The notes below the pieces were generated by a model. That model did no database searches. It had not been told where the DNA came from and saw only the letters and a program-made list of their open reading frames with translations. Positions 7,922-17,592 of a stretch of DNA of 35,453 bases are shown here, piece after piece. Position numbers and translations under genes: made by a program. Within the stretch, counting starts at the first letter, position 1; the number at the start of each line of letters is the position of its first letter. This DNA is from an uncultured Arsenicibacter sp. (GTDB lineage: Bacteria > Bacteroidota > Bacteroidia > Cytophagales > Spirosomataceae), in NCBI RefSeq assembly GCF_945952095.1, contig NZ_CAMFHL010000056.1, positions 1 to 35,453 of the forward strand, read 5' to 3'.

Positions 7922-7926
7922 TCAAC

Positions 7927-8940
7927 TTAAAACGCCATTCTGGGCATGGGGCTGACGGCCTGGCTGGTAAAATCGCCCTGGTCGTATTTAAATTTAGCGG
8001 CCATGGCAATCATCGCGGCATTGTCGGTACAATACTCAAAACGGGGAATAAACACCCGCCAGCCCTGTTCGTCGCCGAGCGCTTGCAGGGCGGTGCGCAG
8101 GCCGCTGTTGGCCGACACCCCGCCGGCAATGGCAATGTCGCGGACACGGGTTTCGCGGGCTGCCCGTTTCAGTTTACCCAGCAGCATCTGCACCAGCGTG
8201 TGCTGGATACTGGCACAAATATCGGCCAGGTTTTCGTCGATGAAGTTGGGGTTCTTCTTCAGATTGTCGCGCAGAAAATACATAATGGCTGTTTTGATGC
8301 CGCTGAACGAAAAGTCCAGCCCCGGCATTTCGGCCAGCGGAAACGGAAACGCCAGCGGATTACCCTGACGCGCATATTTGTCGATCAGCGGTCCGCCCGG
8401 ATAGGGCAGGTTCAGCAGTTTGGCCGACTTGTCGAAGGCTTCCCCGACCGCATCGTCCTGCGTCTGGCCGATAATTTCCATGTCGAGCGGGCTTTTGACC
8501 AGCACTAGCTGCGTGTGTCCGCCGCTGACGGTCAGGCACAGAAACGGGAGCTTCGGCGGTGACCAGTTTCCGCTCTGATCATCAATGAAATGGGCCAGTA
8601 CGTGGGCTTGCATGTGGTTCACTTCGATCAGCGGAATGTTTAGCCCGAGCGCCATGGCTTTGGCAAACGAGGTGCCCACTAATAATGAGCCTAAAAGGCC
8701 CGGACCACGGGTAAAAGCTATGGCGTTAAGCGCAGATTTCGGTACCTTTGCATCGGTAAGGGCCCGTTCTACAACCGGTACAATATGTTGTTGGTGGGCC
8801 CGTGAGGCCAACTCCGGAACGACTCCTCCGTATTGTTCATGAATCAGTTGCGCGGCAACAACATTCGAGCAAATCTGACCGTTAACTAAAACGGCTGCCG
8901 ATGTTTCGTCGCAAGAAGATTCAATGGCTAAAATTGTCAT
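7927..8940 (-). CDS. tsaD: tRNA N6-threonylcarbamoyladenosine transferase TsaD
   Basis: Catalytic subunit for t6A37 synthesis on ANN-decoding tRNAs, an ASKHA-fold metalloenzyme acting with TsaB and TsaE. The start MTILAIESSCDETSAAV is the family signature. Metal ligands are H109 and H113 in EVNHMQAHV. Other conserved blocks are TVSGGHTQLV, DDAVGEAFDKSAKLL, YPGGPLIDK, LDFSFSGIKTA and the C-terminal EYCTDNAAMIA. The 337-residue length is standard. It is divergently transcribed from the tamB-like gene across 151 bp, so both promoters must lie in 8941-9091. Confidence 0.98.
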   Translation of the reverse strand: MTILAIESSCDETSAAVLVNGQICSNVVAAQLIHEQYGGVVPELASRAHQQHIVPVVERALTDAKVPKSALNAIAFTRGPGLLGSLLVGTSFAKAMALGLNIPLIEVNHMQAHVLAHFIDDQSGNWSPPKLPFLCLTVSGGHTQLVLVKSPLDMEIIGQTQDDAVGEAFDKSAKLLNLPYPGGPLIDKYARQGNPLAFPFPLAEMPGLDFSFSGIKTAIMYFLRDNLKKNPNFIDENLADICASIQHTLVQMLLGKLKRAARETRVRDIAIAGGVSANSGLRTALQALGDEQGWRVFIPRFEYCTDNAAMIAMAAKFKYDQGDFTSQAVSPMPRMAF

Positions 8941-9091
8941 GGTACAAAATTACGGCTTCTCCTGGAATGTTTATTGTAGTAGCCTGTTGAAAGCATAAAT
9001 AGCTTATACAGCTGCTGGATTAACTAAACTTTTGAGAGGGTTTTGTTGTCTAAAAGTGAGTAGAAGATACATAATTGTTTAACACCCGAAA

Positions 9092-12000
9092 ATGCGCTCG
9101 TTTTTTGCCGTCTTTCTGAAATCGCTGCTCTATCTGACGCTGTCAGTAGTGCTGCTGTTTGTGACGGTGGCGGTGAGCCTGCAGATTCCGGCGGTACAGA
9201 CCGTGGTCGTAAACCGGCTGGCCGATTATGTATCTGAAAAACTGGACCATCCGATTCACTTCAAACACGTATACATCCGCTGGTTCGACTCGCTGGTGAT
9301 GGAGGGCGTAAGCGTCCTTGACCTCAAACGCCGGCCTATGATTACGGTCAACCGGCTGGAAGTAGATTATAATCTACAGAATCTGATCGACAGCTCGGCG
9401 CATAATATCCACATTGATGAGGTGCTGCTTTACCAGCCCGACGTGCGGCTGATCAAGAACCCAAAAACGGGTGACCTCAATATCGACGAGTTTATTGCCA
9501 ATATCGAAAACCTGCTGGCGGCGGATCCAAACCAACCCGCTAAGCCGGATAATAACGTGCCGTTCACGATCGGCAAAGCGTCGGTTATCGACGGGAAGTT
9601 TACCTACGACGACCCGCGTGAAAAGCTGATGAACGACCCGAAAAGCTTTGATTATAATCACTTTACGCTCGAGAAGCTGAATGGCAATGTCCGTAATTTT
9701 CTGGCTCTCGGCGATACCATTGCGCTTGACGTAACCAAACTCCGGACGGTCGACCGTGATTCGAAGCTGACCGTTCACCGGATGGATACGAAGTTTCTGT
9801 ATTGCGCCAAAAAAATGGAGATGGCGAACCTGACCGCACGGATCGGAAACTCGCTGGTGCGCGATCATATTGTCTTTCTCTACGACCATCCGCGCGATTT
9901 CGGCGAATACAACGACCGTATTCTGATGCAGGGCAATCTGGAAAACTGCCGTGTGTCGTCGGCCGATCTTGGCTTTTTCTCTGACTACATCCGTGAGCTG
10001 CGGGAAACCTGGCTGCTCTCAGGCTGGTTCAACGGCACGGTAAAGGATTTCCGCATCAGCCGGACAGATCTGCGGTTTGGTCCGGCGTTCCGCAGCCGCC
10101 TGCGGGGGGAGCTGGGCTTTAAGGGCCTGCCCGAAACCGACGGTCTGAAGGTGGATTTCTGGTTCCATCCGTCGCAGGTGAACATGGCCGATATCCGGCA
10201 ATATTATCCCGAAGAAGGCTTTAATCATACTATTCAGAAGCTCGGCACCGTCGATTTTGACGCGCGGTTTACGGGGTTATTCGACAATTTCCATACATCG
10301 GGGAATTTCCGGACGGCCATGGGGAATGTGTTCGGTAAACTTGACCTGAAACTGGCAGACGAAAGGGTAAAAAAGCCGGTACAGCAAACCACCTATTCGG
10401 CTGACCTGAAAGCTGAAAATCTGGCACTGGGCGAGCTGATTGACCGGCCCGACCTCTTTCAGACCATTAACGGCCACGGCCGGATTTCGGGGCGCGGGTT
10501 TTCGGTCGATAAGGCCAATGTCGATGTTGACGGCGCGTTTGAGCAGGTCGGTGTACAGGGCTATAACTACCGGAATCTGGTTGTCCGGGGTAATTTACAG
10601 AAGGCATTTTTTAACGGGCATGTAGGCCTGCGCGATCCGAACCTGCAGTTCTACCTGGACGGCGAATGCGATCTGGGCGGTTCGGCCGCCAACAATAAAA
10701 TTAACCGTTATGACCTGCGGGGGGCGGTACAGCATGCCGATCTGCGGGCACTGGGCCTGATGCCCGACTCGCTGGTGGTGAAAACGGAACTGGACGTGCA
10801 GATGCAGGGCAATACTCTCGACGAGTTTGAGGGGCAGGCGTTTTTCAGAAACGGTCTGCTGAGCCTGAACCGCCGCAACCTGCCGATTGATACGCTGTCT
10901 GTGGTATCGGTTATCCGGCCATCGGGGCGGCACCTGCTCGTCAACTCCGACTTCCTGATTGCGCAGGTAAAAGGCAATTTCCTGCCGAATCAGACCGTGG
11001 ATGATCTCGCACGGCTCTGGCACGAATACGAACTCTATTTCATGGGCGATGTGGCTACGCGGCAGACCTATTACGCCCGTAAGCAACAACTGCTGGCCAA
11101 AGCGCCGGTTTCGCCGTACCAGATCGACTATTGGTTTCTGGCCAAGCAGGTACGGCCGCTGGTTACGTTTCTGGACCCATCGGTACAGGTTGCCAGCGGT
11201 ACCCGCATCGAAGGCCAGTTGTCGGTCGATAATACCATGCTGTTTACGGCCAATGTGCATACAGATTCAGTGCGCGTCGGAGCAGTCTATCTGGGCGAAA
11301 GTGAAGCCGAACTGACGACCTCTAAGTTCACGACTGGCCAGGAAGTGCTGGCGTCGGTGGAGTTTTCCTCGAAAAAGCAGCAGTTCAATGCCATGGCGCC
11401 GACGGAAAAACTGGTGATCGATGCCACGTGGGATGTAGACCACATTGATTTCCGGGGCAATATTCAGCAGCAGAACAGCACTAACCGCGCCGACCTGCAC
11501 GGCGAAATGCGGTTTAAAGGCGATGCCATCGATATGACCTTCCAGCGGGCACAGTTCCACTTGCTCGAAAGCGACTGGAGTCTGAATCCGCAAAGCCTGA
11601 TCCGCAAGGTCGGCGACGAAATTACCTTCCGGAATGTGTCGGCCCTGAACGGCAATCAGCTGATTTCGGCGGTGGGCAAAATATCCCGCGATTCCTCGCA
11701 GATGGTACAGGTACGGGCCAACAATTTCTCGCTTGAAACCCTTGATCCGGTGCTGAACACCAGCATACGCGGAACGCTCAACGGGATGGCCACCATCCGG
11801 AATCTGTATGAGACCGCCATTGTTGAGAGCAGCGGTAAAATCATGGACCTGAGCTACGACGATTTCCGGATTGGTGATGTAACCAGTGACGTGACCTGGG
11901 ACCCTGCGGCCGAGCGGCTGAACATCGACGCCCGGGTAAACCGCGACGGTGCTGACCTGATGACGCTGACCGGTAAATATGCCCCTGATCAGAAGACCGA

Positions 12001-13828
12001 TGCCTTTAACCTGAAGGCAACGCTCAACAAAGCTGACCTGCGCATCTTCGAGCCATTTGCCAAAGATATTGCGTCTAATTTTGGCGGCGTGGCAAACGGG
12101 GCGATCGACATTACCGGAACACCAAAGAATCCGATCCTGAAAGGTACGGTCGATGTACAGGGCGGTAGACTGACCCTTGACTACCTGAAGGCCGATCTGA
12201 CGTTCGACGATAAAATATATTTTGGTCCCGACGAGATTATTGCCCGCCGCATTCTGGTACGCGATCCGCAGGGTAACACAGCTGTGGTTCGGGGCGGGGT
12301 TTATCATGACAGCTTCCGGTATTTTCAGCTACGGTTTGATGCCGATCTGAAAAACTTCCGGATCATGAACACGACGGCCAAAGACAATGACATGTTCTAT
12401 GGGGTGGCCTATGCAACCGGAAAAGCCGAACTCTTCGGCCCGATTGATAACCTGACCATCCGTGCCAATGTGACCAGCAATAAGGGAACAAAAATCTATA
12501 TTCCGTTCGATGGCGCCACCAGCGTGGCTTCGCAGGATGTGATCCGGTTTGTGAACCGGGCGCAGAACCGGCAGGGGATTACACAACCCGCCGCTGCCAC
12601 GGCTACGACACCAAACCCATCAACGGCATCGACGGTAGATCTGTCCGGTATCCTGATGGACTTTACCTTTAACATTACACCGGACGCTTACTGCGAAATT
12701 CAGCTTGACCGGCAGACGGGCGACATCATCAAGGCATACGGCAACGGGGTGATTGCCATGCAGATTGACACCAAAGGCGATTTCTCAATGACCGGGGCCT
12801 ATGCCATTGATCGCGGAGAATACACGTTTACCTTTGAAAACGTCATCAACAAACGCTTCCAGATCCGGCCGAACAGCCGTATTACCTGGACCGGTGACCC
12901 GTACAAAGCCATGCTCGACGTAACAGCGGTCTATACCCAGTATACCTCGCTGGCCCCCGTGCTGAACAGCATCACCAGCCCGTCGACCAGCGGCGATACC
13001 CGTTCGGCGGAAAATACCCGCCGCTATCCGGTCGATCTGCTGATTAAACTGAACGGTGACCTGCTGCAACCGGGCATCACCTACGACATTGATGTTAAGG
13101 AGTATCCGGCGTCGGCCGAGTCGCGGCAGGCGGTAACAGCCTTTGAAACCAAACTGCAAAGCAACGAGCAGGAACTGACACGGCAGGTGAGCAGTCTGCT
13201 TCTGTTCAATCAGCTGATGCCGGAGGGCTCCGGCTTTTTCGACAGCCAGAACAACACCGCCGGTCTGTTCAACAGCGTGAGCGAGCTGCTGTCCAACCAG
13301 ATCAGCCGGCTGGCCTCGAATCTGAATGAGAATCTGGACATTGGTGTATCATTCGGCGGGTTTACCAGCAATGCACAAAACGAAAGCCTGATCAACAACC
13401 TGCAGCTCCGGTTCTCGTACCGTTTCCTGAACGACCGTTTCCGCATCAGCCGTGACGGCGGGTTTACCTATGGCCAGAACCAGTACGGACAGGTGCAGAC
13501 CAATACGGCGAGTTTGCTGGGCGAATGGACGCTGGAATACTGGATTACACCCGATGGCCGGATGCGGGCTAAAATGTATAACCGGAACCAGCAAAGCATG
13601 ATGCCACAGGGAACCGGTGCCAGTACGATTACAACCGGTGGTGGTATCAGCTTCCTCTACACGCGGACATTTAACCACCTGTTTGGCAAAGCGCGGAAGC
13701 CTGCCCCCGGCGTTCCGACGGTAAATACAGATACAGTAACCGACGGCGCTACAACCACTGACGCGGATGAGTTGCCGCCACGACCGGCCTCCCGCGCGTC
13801 TTCGCTGGTAAATCTGAAAGAGAAATAA
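9092..13828 (+). CDS. TamB-family translocation/assembly module protein (DUF490)
   Basis: A 1578-residue periplasm-spanning protein of the AsmA/TamB class, thought to form a long hydrophobic groove between inner and outer membrane for lipid transport or outer-membrane assembly. A signal anchor occupies residues 7-30 (SLLYLTLSVVLLFVTVAVSL). It is followed by an AsmA-like start (VNRLADYVSEKLDHPIHFKHVYIRW) and a very long stretch of short beta-strand repeats. The DUF490 domain is C-terminal (about 1050-1530), with landmarks such as GNGVIAMQIDTKGDFSMTG and YEFTFENVINKRF-like sequence, ending in a Pro/Thr-rich tail. This size is typical of Bacteroidota TamB proteins. No TamA/BamA-like partner gene is adjacent. 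A strong hairpin follows the stop codon. Confidence 0.92.
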   Translation: MRSFFAVFLKSLLYLTLSVVLLFVTVAVSLQIPAVQTVVVNRLADYVSEKLDHPIHFKHVYIRWFDSLVMEGVSVLDLKRRPMITVNRLEVDYNLQNLIDSSAHNIHIDEVLLYQPDVRLIKNPKTGDLNIDEFIANIENLLAADPNQPAKPDNNVPFTIGKASVIDGKFTYDDPREKLMNDPKSFDYNHFTLEKLNGNVRNFLALGDTIALDVTKLRTVDRDSKLTVHRMDTKFLYCAKKMEMANLTARIGNSLVRDHIVFLYDHPRDFGEYNDRILMQGNLENCRVSSADLGFFSDYIRELRETWLLSGWFNGTVKDFRISRTDLRFGPAFRSRLRGELGFKGLPETDGLKVDFWFHPSQVNMADIRQYYPEEGFNHTIQKLGTVDFDARFTGLFDNFHTSGNFRTAMGNVFGKLDLKLADERVKKPVQQTTYSADLKAENLALGELIDRPDLFQTINGHGRISGRGFSVDKANVDVDGAFEQVGVQGYNYRNLVVRGNLQKAFFNGHVGLRDPNLQFYLDGECDLGGSAANNKINRYDLRGAVQHADLRALGLMPDSLVVKTELDVQMQGNTLDEFEGQAFFRNGLLSLNRRNLPIDTLSVVSVIRPSGRHLLVNSDFLIAQVKGNFLPNQTVDDLARLWHEYELYFMGDVATRQTYYARKQQLLAKAPVSPYQIDYWFLAKQVRPLVTFLDPSVQVASGTRIEGQLSVDNTMLFTANVHTDSVRVGAVYLGESEAELTTSKFTTGQEVLASVEFSSKKQQFNAMAPTEKLVIDATWDVDHIDFRGNIQQQNSTNRADLHGEMRFKGDAIDMTFQRAQFHLLESDWSLNPQSLIRKVGDEITFRNVSALNGNQLISAVGKISRDSSQMVQVRANNFSLETLDPVLNTSIRGTLNGMATIRNLYETAIVESSGKIMDLSYDDFRIGDVTSDVTWDPAAERLNIDARVNRDGADLMTLTGKYAPDQKTDAFNLKATLNKADLRIFEPFAKDIASNFGGVANGAIDITGTPKNPILKGTVDVQGGRLTLDYLKADLTFDDKIYFGPDEIIARRILVRDPQGNTAVVRGGVYHDSFRYFQLRFDADLKNFRIMNTTAKDNDMFYGVAYATGKAELFGPIDNLTIRANVTSNKGTKIYIPFDGATSVASQDVIRFVNRAQNRQGITQPAAATATTPNPSTASTVDLSGILMDFTFNITPDAYCEIQLDRQTGDIIKAYGNGVIAMQIDTKGDFSMTGAYAIDRGEYTFTFENVINKRFQIRPNSRITWTGDPYKAMLDVTAVYTQYTSLAPVLNSITSPSTSGDTRSAENTRRYPVDLLIKLNGDLLQPGITYDIDVKEYPASAESRQAVTAFETKLQSNEQELTRQVSSLLLFNQLMPEGSGFFDSQNNTAGLFNSVSELLSNQISRLASNLNENLDIGVSFGGFTSNAQNESLINNLQLRFSYRFLNDRFRISRDGGFTYGQNQYGQVQTNTASLLGEWTLEYWITPDGRMRAKMYNRNQQSMMPQGTGASTITTGGGISFLYTRTFNHLFGKARKPAPGVPTVNTDTVTDGATTTDADELPPRPASRASSLVNLKEK

Positions 13829-13839
13829 AGGAAAAGAAG

Positions 13840-13872
13840 AACTCCCCGAGGGTTTCGAACCCTCGGGGAGTT
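13840..13872 (+). terminator. Strong terminator hairpin after the tamB-like gene
   Basis: A perfect 15-bp inverted repeat (AACTCCCCGAGGGTT / AACCCTCGGGGAGTT) with a 3-nt TCG loop begins 11 bp past the stop codon. Only TT then ATAG follow, so the U-tract is weak, but the stem is very stable and placed as a terminator would be. Confidence 0.8.
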
Positions 13873-13906
13873 ATAGCTTACAAAGAGTTTTCTAATCCTG
13901 ACATTG

Positions 13907-14227
13907 ATGGCCAGTCTGAATAAAGGGTATCAACTTATCGAACCAAATTTTTTATCAGATCTAATCAGAAAAGAGATTTCTCAAGACATTGTTGAGGCCA
14001 TTATGAAATGGCTCATTGAGTTACTGAAACAAGATGAACAAATCAAAGGACTTCCGATTGAAATAGATATCCAAACAGCAGAATATCATGGAAAGTACTT
14101 GTGTTTTGGCGTATATTATCAGGACGATTCTTTGATAGATGTAGGAGACATTGTTTTGCACCGTATTGAGTACTATTTCAACCAAAGTAATTTCCTGTCT
14201 TTTTACGAATCTCTTTTTACTCGCTGA
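13907..14227 (+). CDS. Orphan small protein, AT-rich gene
   Basis: An ATG at 13907 (also in frame from TTG at 13904) opens a 106-residue frame I do not recognise. It has no signal peptide or membrane span. The N-terminal half is predicted helical (LIRKEISQDIVEAIMKWLIELLKQ). The second half looks like beta-strands rich in Tyr and Asp (EYHGKYLCFGVYYQDDS) and ends in an aromatic helix (RIEYYFNQSNFLSFYESLF). Its base and codon use (AAA, GAA, ATT, TTT) is much more AT-rich than tamB or the hydrolase on either side, which suggests recent acquisition. It sits alone between two unrelated genes, convergent with the hydrolase. Size and acidity resemble immunity-type proteins, but no toxin gene adjoins, so function is unknown. 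Confidence 0.7.
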   Translation: MASLNKGYQLIEPNFLSDLIRKEISQDIVEAIMKWLIELLKQDEQIKGLPIEIDIQTAEYHGKYLCFGVYYQDDSLIDVGDIVLHRIEYYFNQSNFLSFYESLFTR

Positions 14228-14264
14228 TATTTTTAAGGACTTAAATCAGGTTAAAACTCCGCTT

Positions 14265-15203
14265 TCAAGATCCCTTTTCTACCGGCACCGGTGCCAGCTG
14301 CTGCACCATATCCTTGGGCTTGTGCTGAATATGCCACTGGTTCAGGATGTCCAGAATAATCTCGGTCATATACTCCCGCTTGTTAAACACAATATCATGG
14401 CGGTTTTCGGGCAGGATAAACTCCTTGACCTGCGCGTTAACCAGATGCTGGCGGGCAAACCGGACATTGGTCGGATACACCAGATCGTCGCGCTGACCAT
14501 GCAGCATCGTAATGGCTGCCGTAATGTTAGGCCAGTCGGGCATAATTTCCATCAGGGCTTTGCGGTGGGCCAGTTTTTCGTCGTTGGCCAGGAGCAGAAA
14601 CGGCGAAACGAGCCAGCGGAGCGGCGGTTTGTCAATAAAATGGCTGATGCCATAAGTACGCTCGAGACCAGGGCCGAGCGCTGAGGAAACAAACACGACA
14701 TGATCAATCACATTCGGGTTGTTCATCGCCAGCCGGGCCGACACCGACCCGCCGTATGACGAACCGATCACGACCAGAAACGGCGCCTTTTTATAGCGGT
14801 CGATCAGTGGCTGGAGCAGTTCGGCCTGCCGGACAACCGACGTTTCGACCCGCCCGAAATCAGAATACCCATAGCCCGGCCGGTCAACCGAAACCAGTTG
14901 AGCGTGATTAACGAGGTTTGTATCGGCAAAAAACTTATTGAAGAAGGAAAGCGAGCTGGGCGCGCCATGCACGAAAATAATCGTGGGTTTGGTCGTGTCT
15001 GCCGGTCTTTCCATAAACCGGATGGTCCGGTCACCCACCTGGTAGCGGTGGATCGACGGCTTAACCCGCTGCTGACTGAATTCGTCCATAAGGTCGGCAT
15101 CGCTGTCCCGCAACACAATAAACCGGGAAACGCCGATGCCGGCAACGACTAAAAAGAGGATGGTATATAATGCCCATTTGAGGGCCCGGATAAACGCTTT
15201 CAT
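14265..15203 (-). CDS. Membrane-anchored alpha/beta hydrolase
   Basis: The ATG at 15203 starts MKAFIRALKWALYTILFLVV, a signal anchor (about residues 8-26), so the catalytic domain faces the periplasm or is membrane-tethered. The hydrolase fold is clear: oxyanion-hole motif HGAP (79-82), nucleophile elbow GSSYGG with S149, acid D239 in LHGQRDDLV, and H269 in PENRHDIV. The length of 312 residues is normal. The longer TTG-start reading to 15269 would overlap the upstream stop region and lose the anchor position. It follows the MMPL/RND gene by 52 bp on the same strand, so it may process or release the exported product. Substrate class (esterase, lipase, amidase) is undetermined. Confidence 0.88.
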   Translation of the reverse strand: MKAFIRALKWALYTILFLVVAGIGVSRFIVLRDSDADLMDEFSQQRVKPSIHRYQVGDRTIRFMERPADTTKPTIIFVHGAPSSLSFFNKFFADTNLVNHAQLVSVDRPGYGYSDFGRVETSVVRQAELLQPLIDRYKKAPFLVVIGSSYGGSVSARLAMNNPNVIDHVVFVSSALGPGLERTYGISHFIDKPPLRWLVSPFLLLANDEKLAHRKALMEIMPDWPNITAAITMLHGQRDDLVYPTNVRFARQHLVNAQVKEFILPENRHDIVFNKREYMTEIILDILNQWHIQHKPKDMVQQLAPVPVEKGS

Positions 15204-15255
15204 ATCTGAAAAACACAAATTCCGGCATTGTGTTCCACGAAATGAGGCAGATGCC

Positions 15256-17472
15256 TTAACGACGGTCAAAACGCTCCAGTATCAGCGGAAAAATGACGAG
15301 CTCACCGTACAGGGCACCGGTAATGGCAACCGCCGTCAGGATGCCCCAGTACTGTACCGTTTTCAGGCTGCCGAACATCATGAGTGCAAAACCGGCAAAC
15401 AGGACAAGGGCTGTCTGGACAATAGCCGGACCAATGTGCGTTATGGTCTCCATACGGGCGCGTTCGGGGGCGTTGCCCTGCCGGAATGACTGATAGGTAT
15501 AGATAAAGTGGATAGAGTCGTCTACGCAGAAACTAAGCACAATCGCACCGATGCTTGCCGTGGCCGTATCCAGATTAATACCTGCCCATCCCATTAAGCC
15601 CATCATAATCAGTACCGGAAAAAGGTTAGGGATCACCGTGAGGGCTGCCAGCCTGAAATCGCGGATAAAGAGCCATACCAGCGCAAAAATCGTTACAAAG
15701 GAGAGCAGAAGACTGTTTACCTGTGAGCTGGTCACATACTGCACAATGCCGGCATACATGGGCTGATAACCGGCCTCATTAACGGTGGCATAGGTGCCCA
15801 TCGTCCGGCGGGCCAGCTGCATAAGCGTGTCTGTTTTGCCGGTCAGCGTCCGCGCCGACATCATCGCACCGGAAACAGTTATGCGGCCGGTCTGCGTTGC
15901 CTCGTGGATAAAGGTCTGTGCTAATGCGGGATACCGGCTGGTCAGTTGACGATGCGATGCATTGATTGCTGACTGGCTGCGCAGGTAACGCACGCCCTTT
16001 TCACCGTACAGTCCTTCGAACCCGCTCTGGTATAGCGAGAAAAAACCGAAAACCTGTCCGACCCCTGGGATACGTTCCGCCGAGTCGGCAAAGGTGCGGG
16101 CGGCGCTGATCAGCCGCTTATCCCAGAGGGTATATCCCGCTTTGGGCTCGACCAGCAATTCCAGGGGGATGTAAGGCCCCCAGTTTTTCTGCATGGCCAG
16201 ATGGTCGGTTACCACGGTGTCCGTTTCCGGAAAGTACCCGAGGGTATAGGTGTCGATATGCAGGCGGCTAATGCCGGCACCGGAAAGAATGATCAGGATA
16301 ACCGACAGTATCCGGAAGGCTTTTTTACGGATGCCTACAAAAAGCAGGAACCGGCTCAGCAGCCGGCCGGTCACCACCGTATGCTCGCGGGCCGGTGGGC
16401 TCAGCGGGAGGATAATAACGCCGAGCAGGTAGGTGAAGACAAAGCACAGTGCGATACCCAGGGCCGCAAAAGCGCCGAAAGTCTGTAGAATCGCCATCGG
16501 GCTGGTCAGTAAGGTCAGAAAGCCGGTAGCGGTCGTGCACATGGTAAACAGGCAGGGCCGGAAAACGTGGCTCAGGGCAGCCAGTGCGCTTTCTCTGGCC
16601 GTCTGGCGGGTTGTGGCCAGCTGGTTGCGCTCATTAATGACATGGATGGCATCCATTATGCCGGGCAGTACGATGATAATCGGCAGCAGCACCGTCATCA
16701 GGTTAAGCCGGTACCCAAGTGTACCATACAGGCCCAGCGTCAGGTAGGTCGATAAGAGAATAATACCGGCTGCGTACAGAATCAGTACCGGCCGTTTGTA
16801 GATCCACCGGAATAGCACCAGCATGAGCAGGTAACCAACGCCCAGGAAAAAGCCGAAATCCTGCTGCGAAAGCTTGTTCAGGCCGGTGTATATGATGCCG
16901 ATGCCACCAAGATGCAGCTGTTCACCGCTGATATTCCGGCTGGCCGTTTGCCGGATACTGTCCAGAATCCGGCTGCGTTGCCGGTCGAAATCCGGTATTT
17001 TTTTCAGAACAATCAGTAACCGGGCCGTGGTATACTCTGCGTTGAAGAGCTGCTGCCGCAGCGTAGGCCGCTGGAATAATGTCGCTGTCAGGGCGGCAGG
17101 GGATGTCGTGCCGGTAAGCAGTGGTTCGGTTCCTTGCAGACCTTTAACCGGAATCTGCATGTTTCCGGGGCCGATTACCTGTTCAACATCGGGTAATGCG
17201 TCGAGGGCGCTGGTCAGGCGGATGAGCGTTTGCAGGTGAGCAGGGGTGAGCAACGATTCCGGCGCACTGACCATTGCAATCACAACCTCGTCATTGCCAA
17301 AGCGTTCCTGAAACTGCCGGTAGCGGATCAGCGCCGGATCATCCTGCCGGAACCAGACGGTCAGGCTGTTATCAACTTCTACTGCCGACCGGATACCGGG
17401 CCAGAGCCATGCGCAACTTACTAAGGTGAGAATCAGTAAAGGATACCGCAGTCGGTATAAATGGTGAATCAT
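15256..17472 (-). CDS. MMPL/RND superfamily transporter
   Basis: A 738-residue inner-membrane exporter of the small RND type (MmpL/HpnN-like), likely proton-driven export of a lipidic or amphiphilic molecule. It shows the duplicated layout: TM1 (about 10-27), a periplasmic porter loop (about 30-205), a five-helix block (about 205-360), TM7 (about 385), a second loop, and a final five-helix block to the end. The two charged TM motifs are visible: LPGIMDAIHVINERN in the first half and LSFCVDDSIHFIYTYQ in the second. It lacks the large paired loops of AcrB-type tripartite pumps, and no membrane-fusion or TolC gene adjoins. It diverges from the UbiA gene with a 120-bp spacer, which suggests co-regulation with the biosynthetic operon. 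Confidence 0.9.
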   Translation of the reverse strand: MIHHLYRLRYPLLILTLVSCAWLWPGIRSAVEVDNSLTVWFRQDDPALIRYRQFQERFGNDEVVIAMVSAPESLLTPAHLQTLIRLTSALDALPDVEQVIGPGNMQIPVKGLQGTEPLLTGTTSPAALTATLFQRPTLRQQLFNAEYTTARLLIVLKKIPDFDRQRSRILDSIRQTASRNISGEQLHLGGIGIIYTGLNKLSQQDFGFFLGVGYLLMLVLFRWIYKRPVLILYAAGIILLSTYLTLGLYGTLGYRLNLMTVLLPIIIVLPGIMDAIHVINERNQLATTRQTARESALAALSHVFRPCLFTMCTTATGFLTLLTSPMAILQTFGAFAALGIALCFVFTYLLGVIILPLSPPAREHTVVTGRLLSRFLLFVGIRKKAFRILSVILIILSGAGISRLHIDTYTLGYFPETDTVVTDHLAMQKNWGPYIPLELLVEPKAGYTLWDKRLISAARTFADSAERIPGVGQVFGFFSLYQSGFEGLYGEKGVRYLRSQSAINASHRQLTSRYPALAQTFIHEATQTGRITVSGAMMSARTLTGKTDTLMQLARRTMGTYATVNEAGYQPMYAGIVQYVTSSQVNSLLLSFVTIFALVWLFIRDFRLAALTVIPNLFPVLIMMGLMGWAGINLDTATASIGAIVLSFCVDDSIHFIYTYQSFRQGNAPERARMETITHIGPAIVQTALVLFAGFALMMFGSLKTVQYWGILTAVAITGALYGELVIFPLILERFDRR

Positions 17473-17592
17473 ACGTTAAAAATAAGCATAAATCCTGCCG
17501 TATAGCGGCCATAGATGACAAGACATACCGTATCTGAGGCCGATAAGATGCTAAATTGAGTTTCCGGTAACAGTTTGATTAATTTTACCGGT

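Noticed and set aside
8941..9091. Promoters between divergent tsaD and the tamB-like gene
   Set aside because: Promoters must be here, but I found no pair of -33 (TTTG) and -7 (TAnnTTTG) boxes with acceptable spacing on either strand, so no site is annotated.
11267..12307. 346-codon minus-strand open frame inside the tamB-like gene
   Set aside because: Fully inside a continuous 1578-codon gene and without domain features or a plausible start context.
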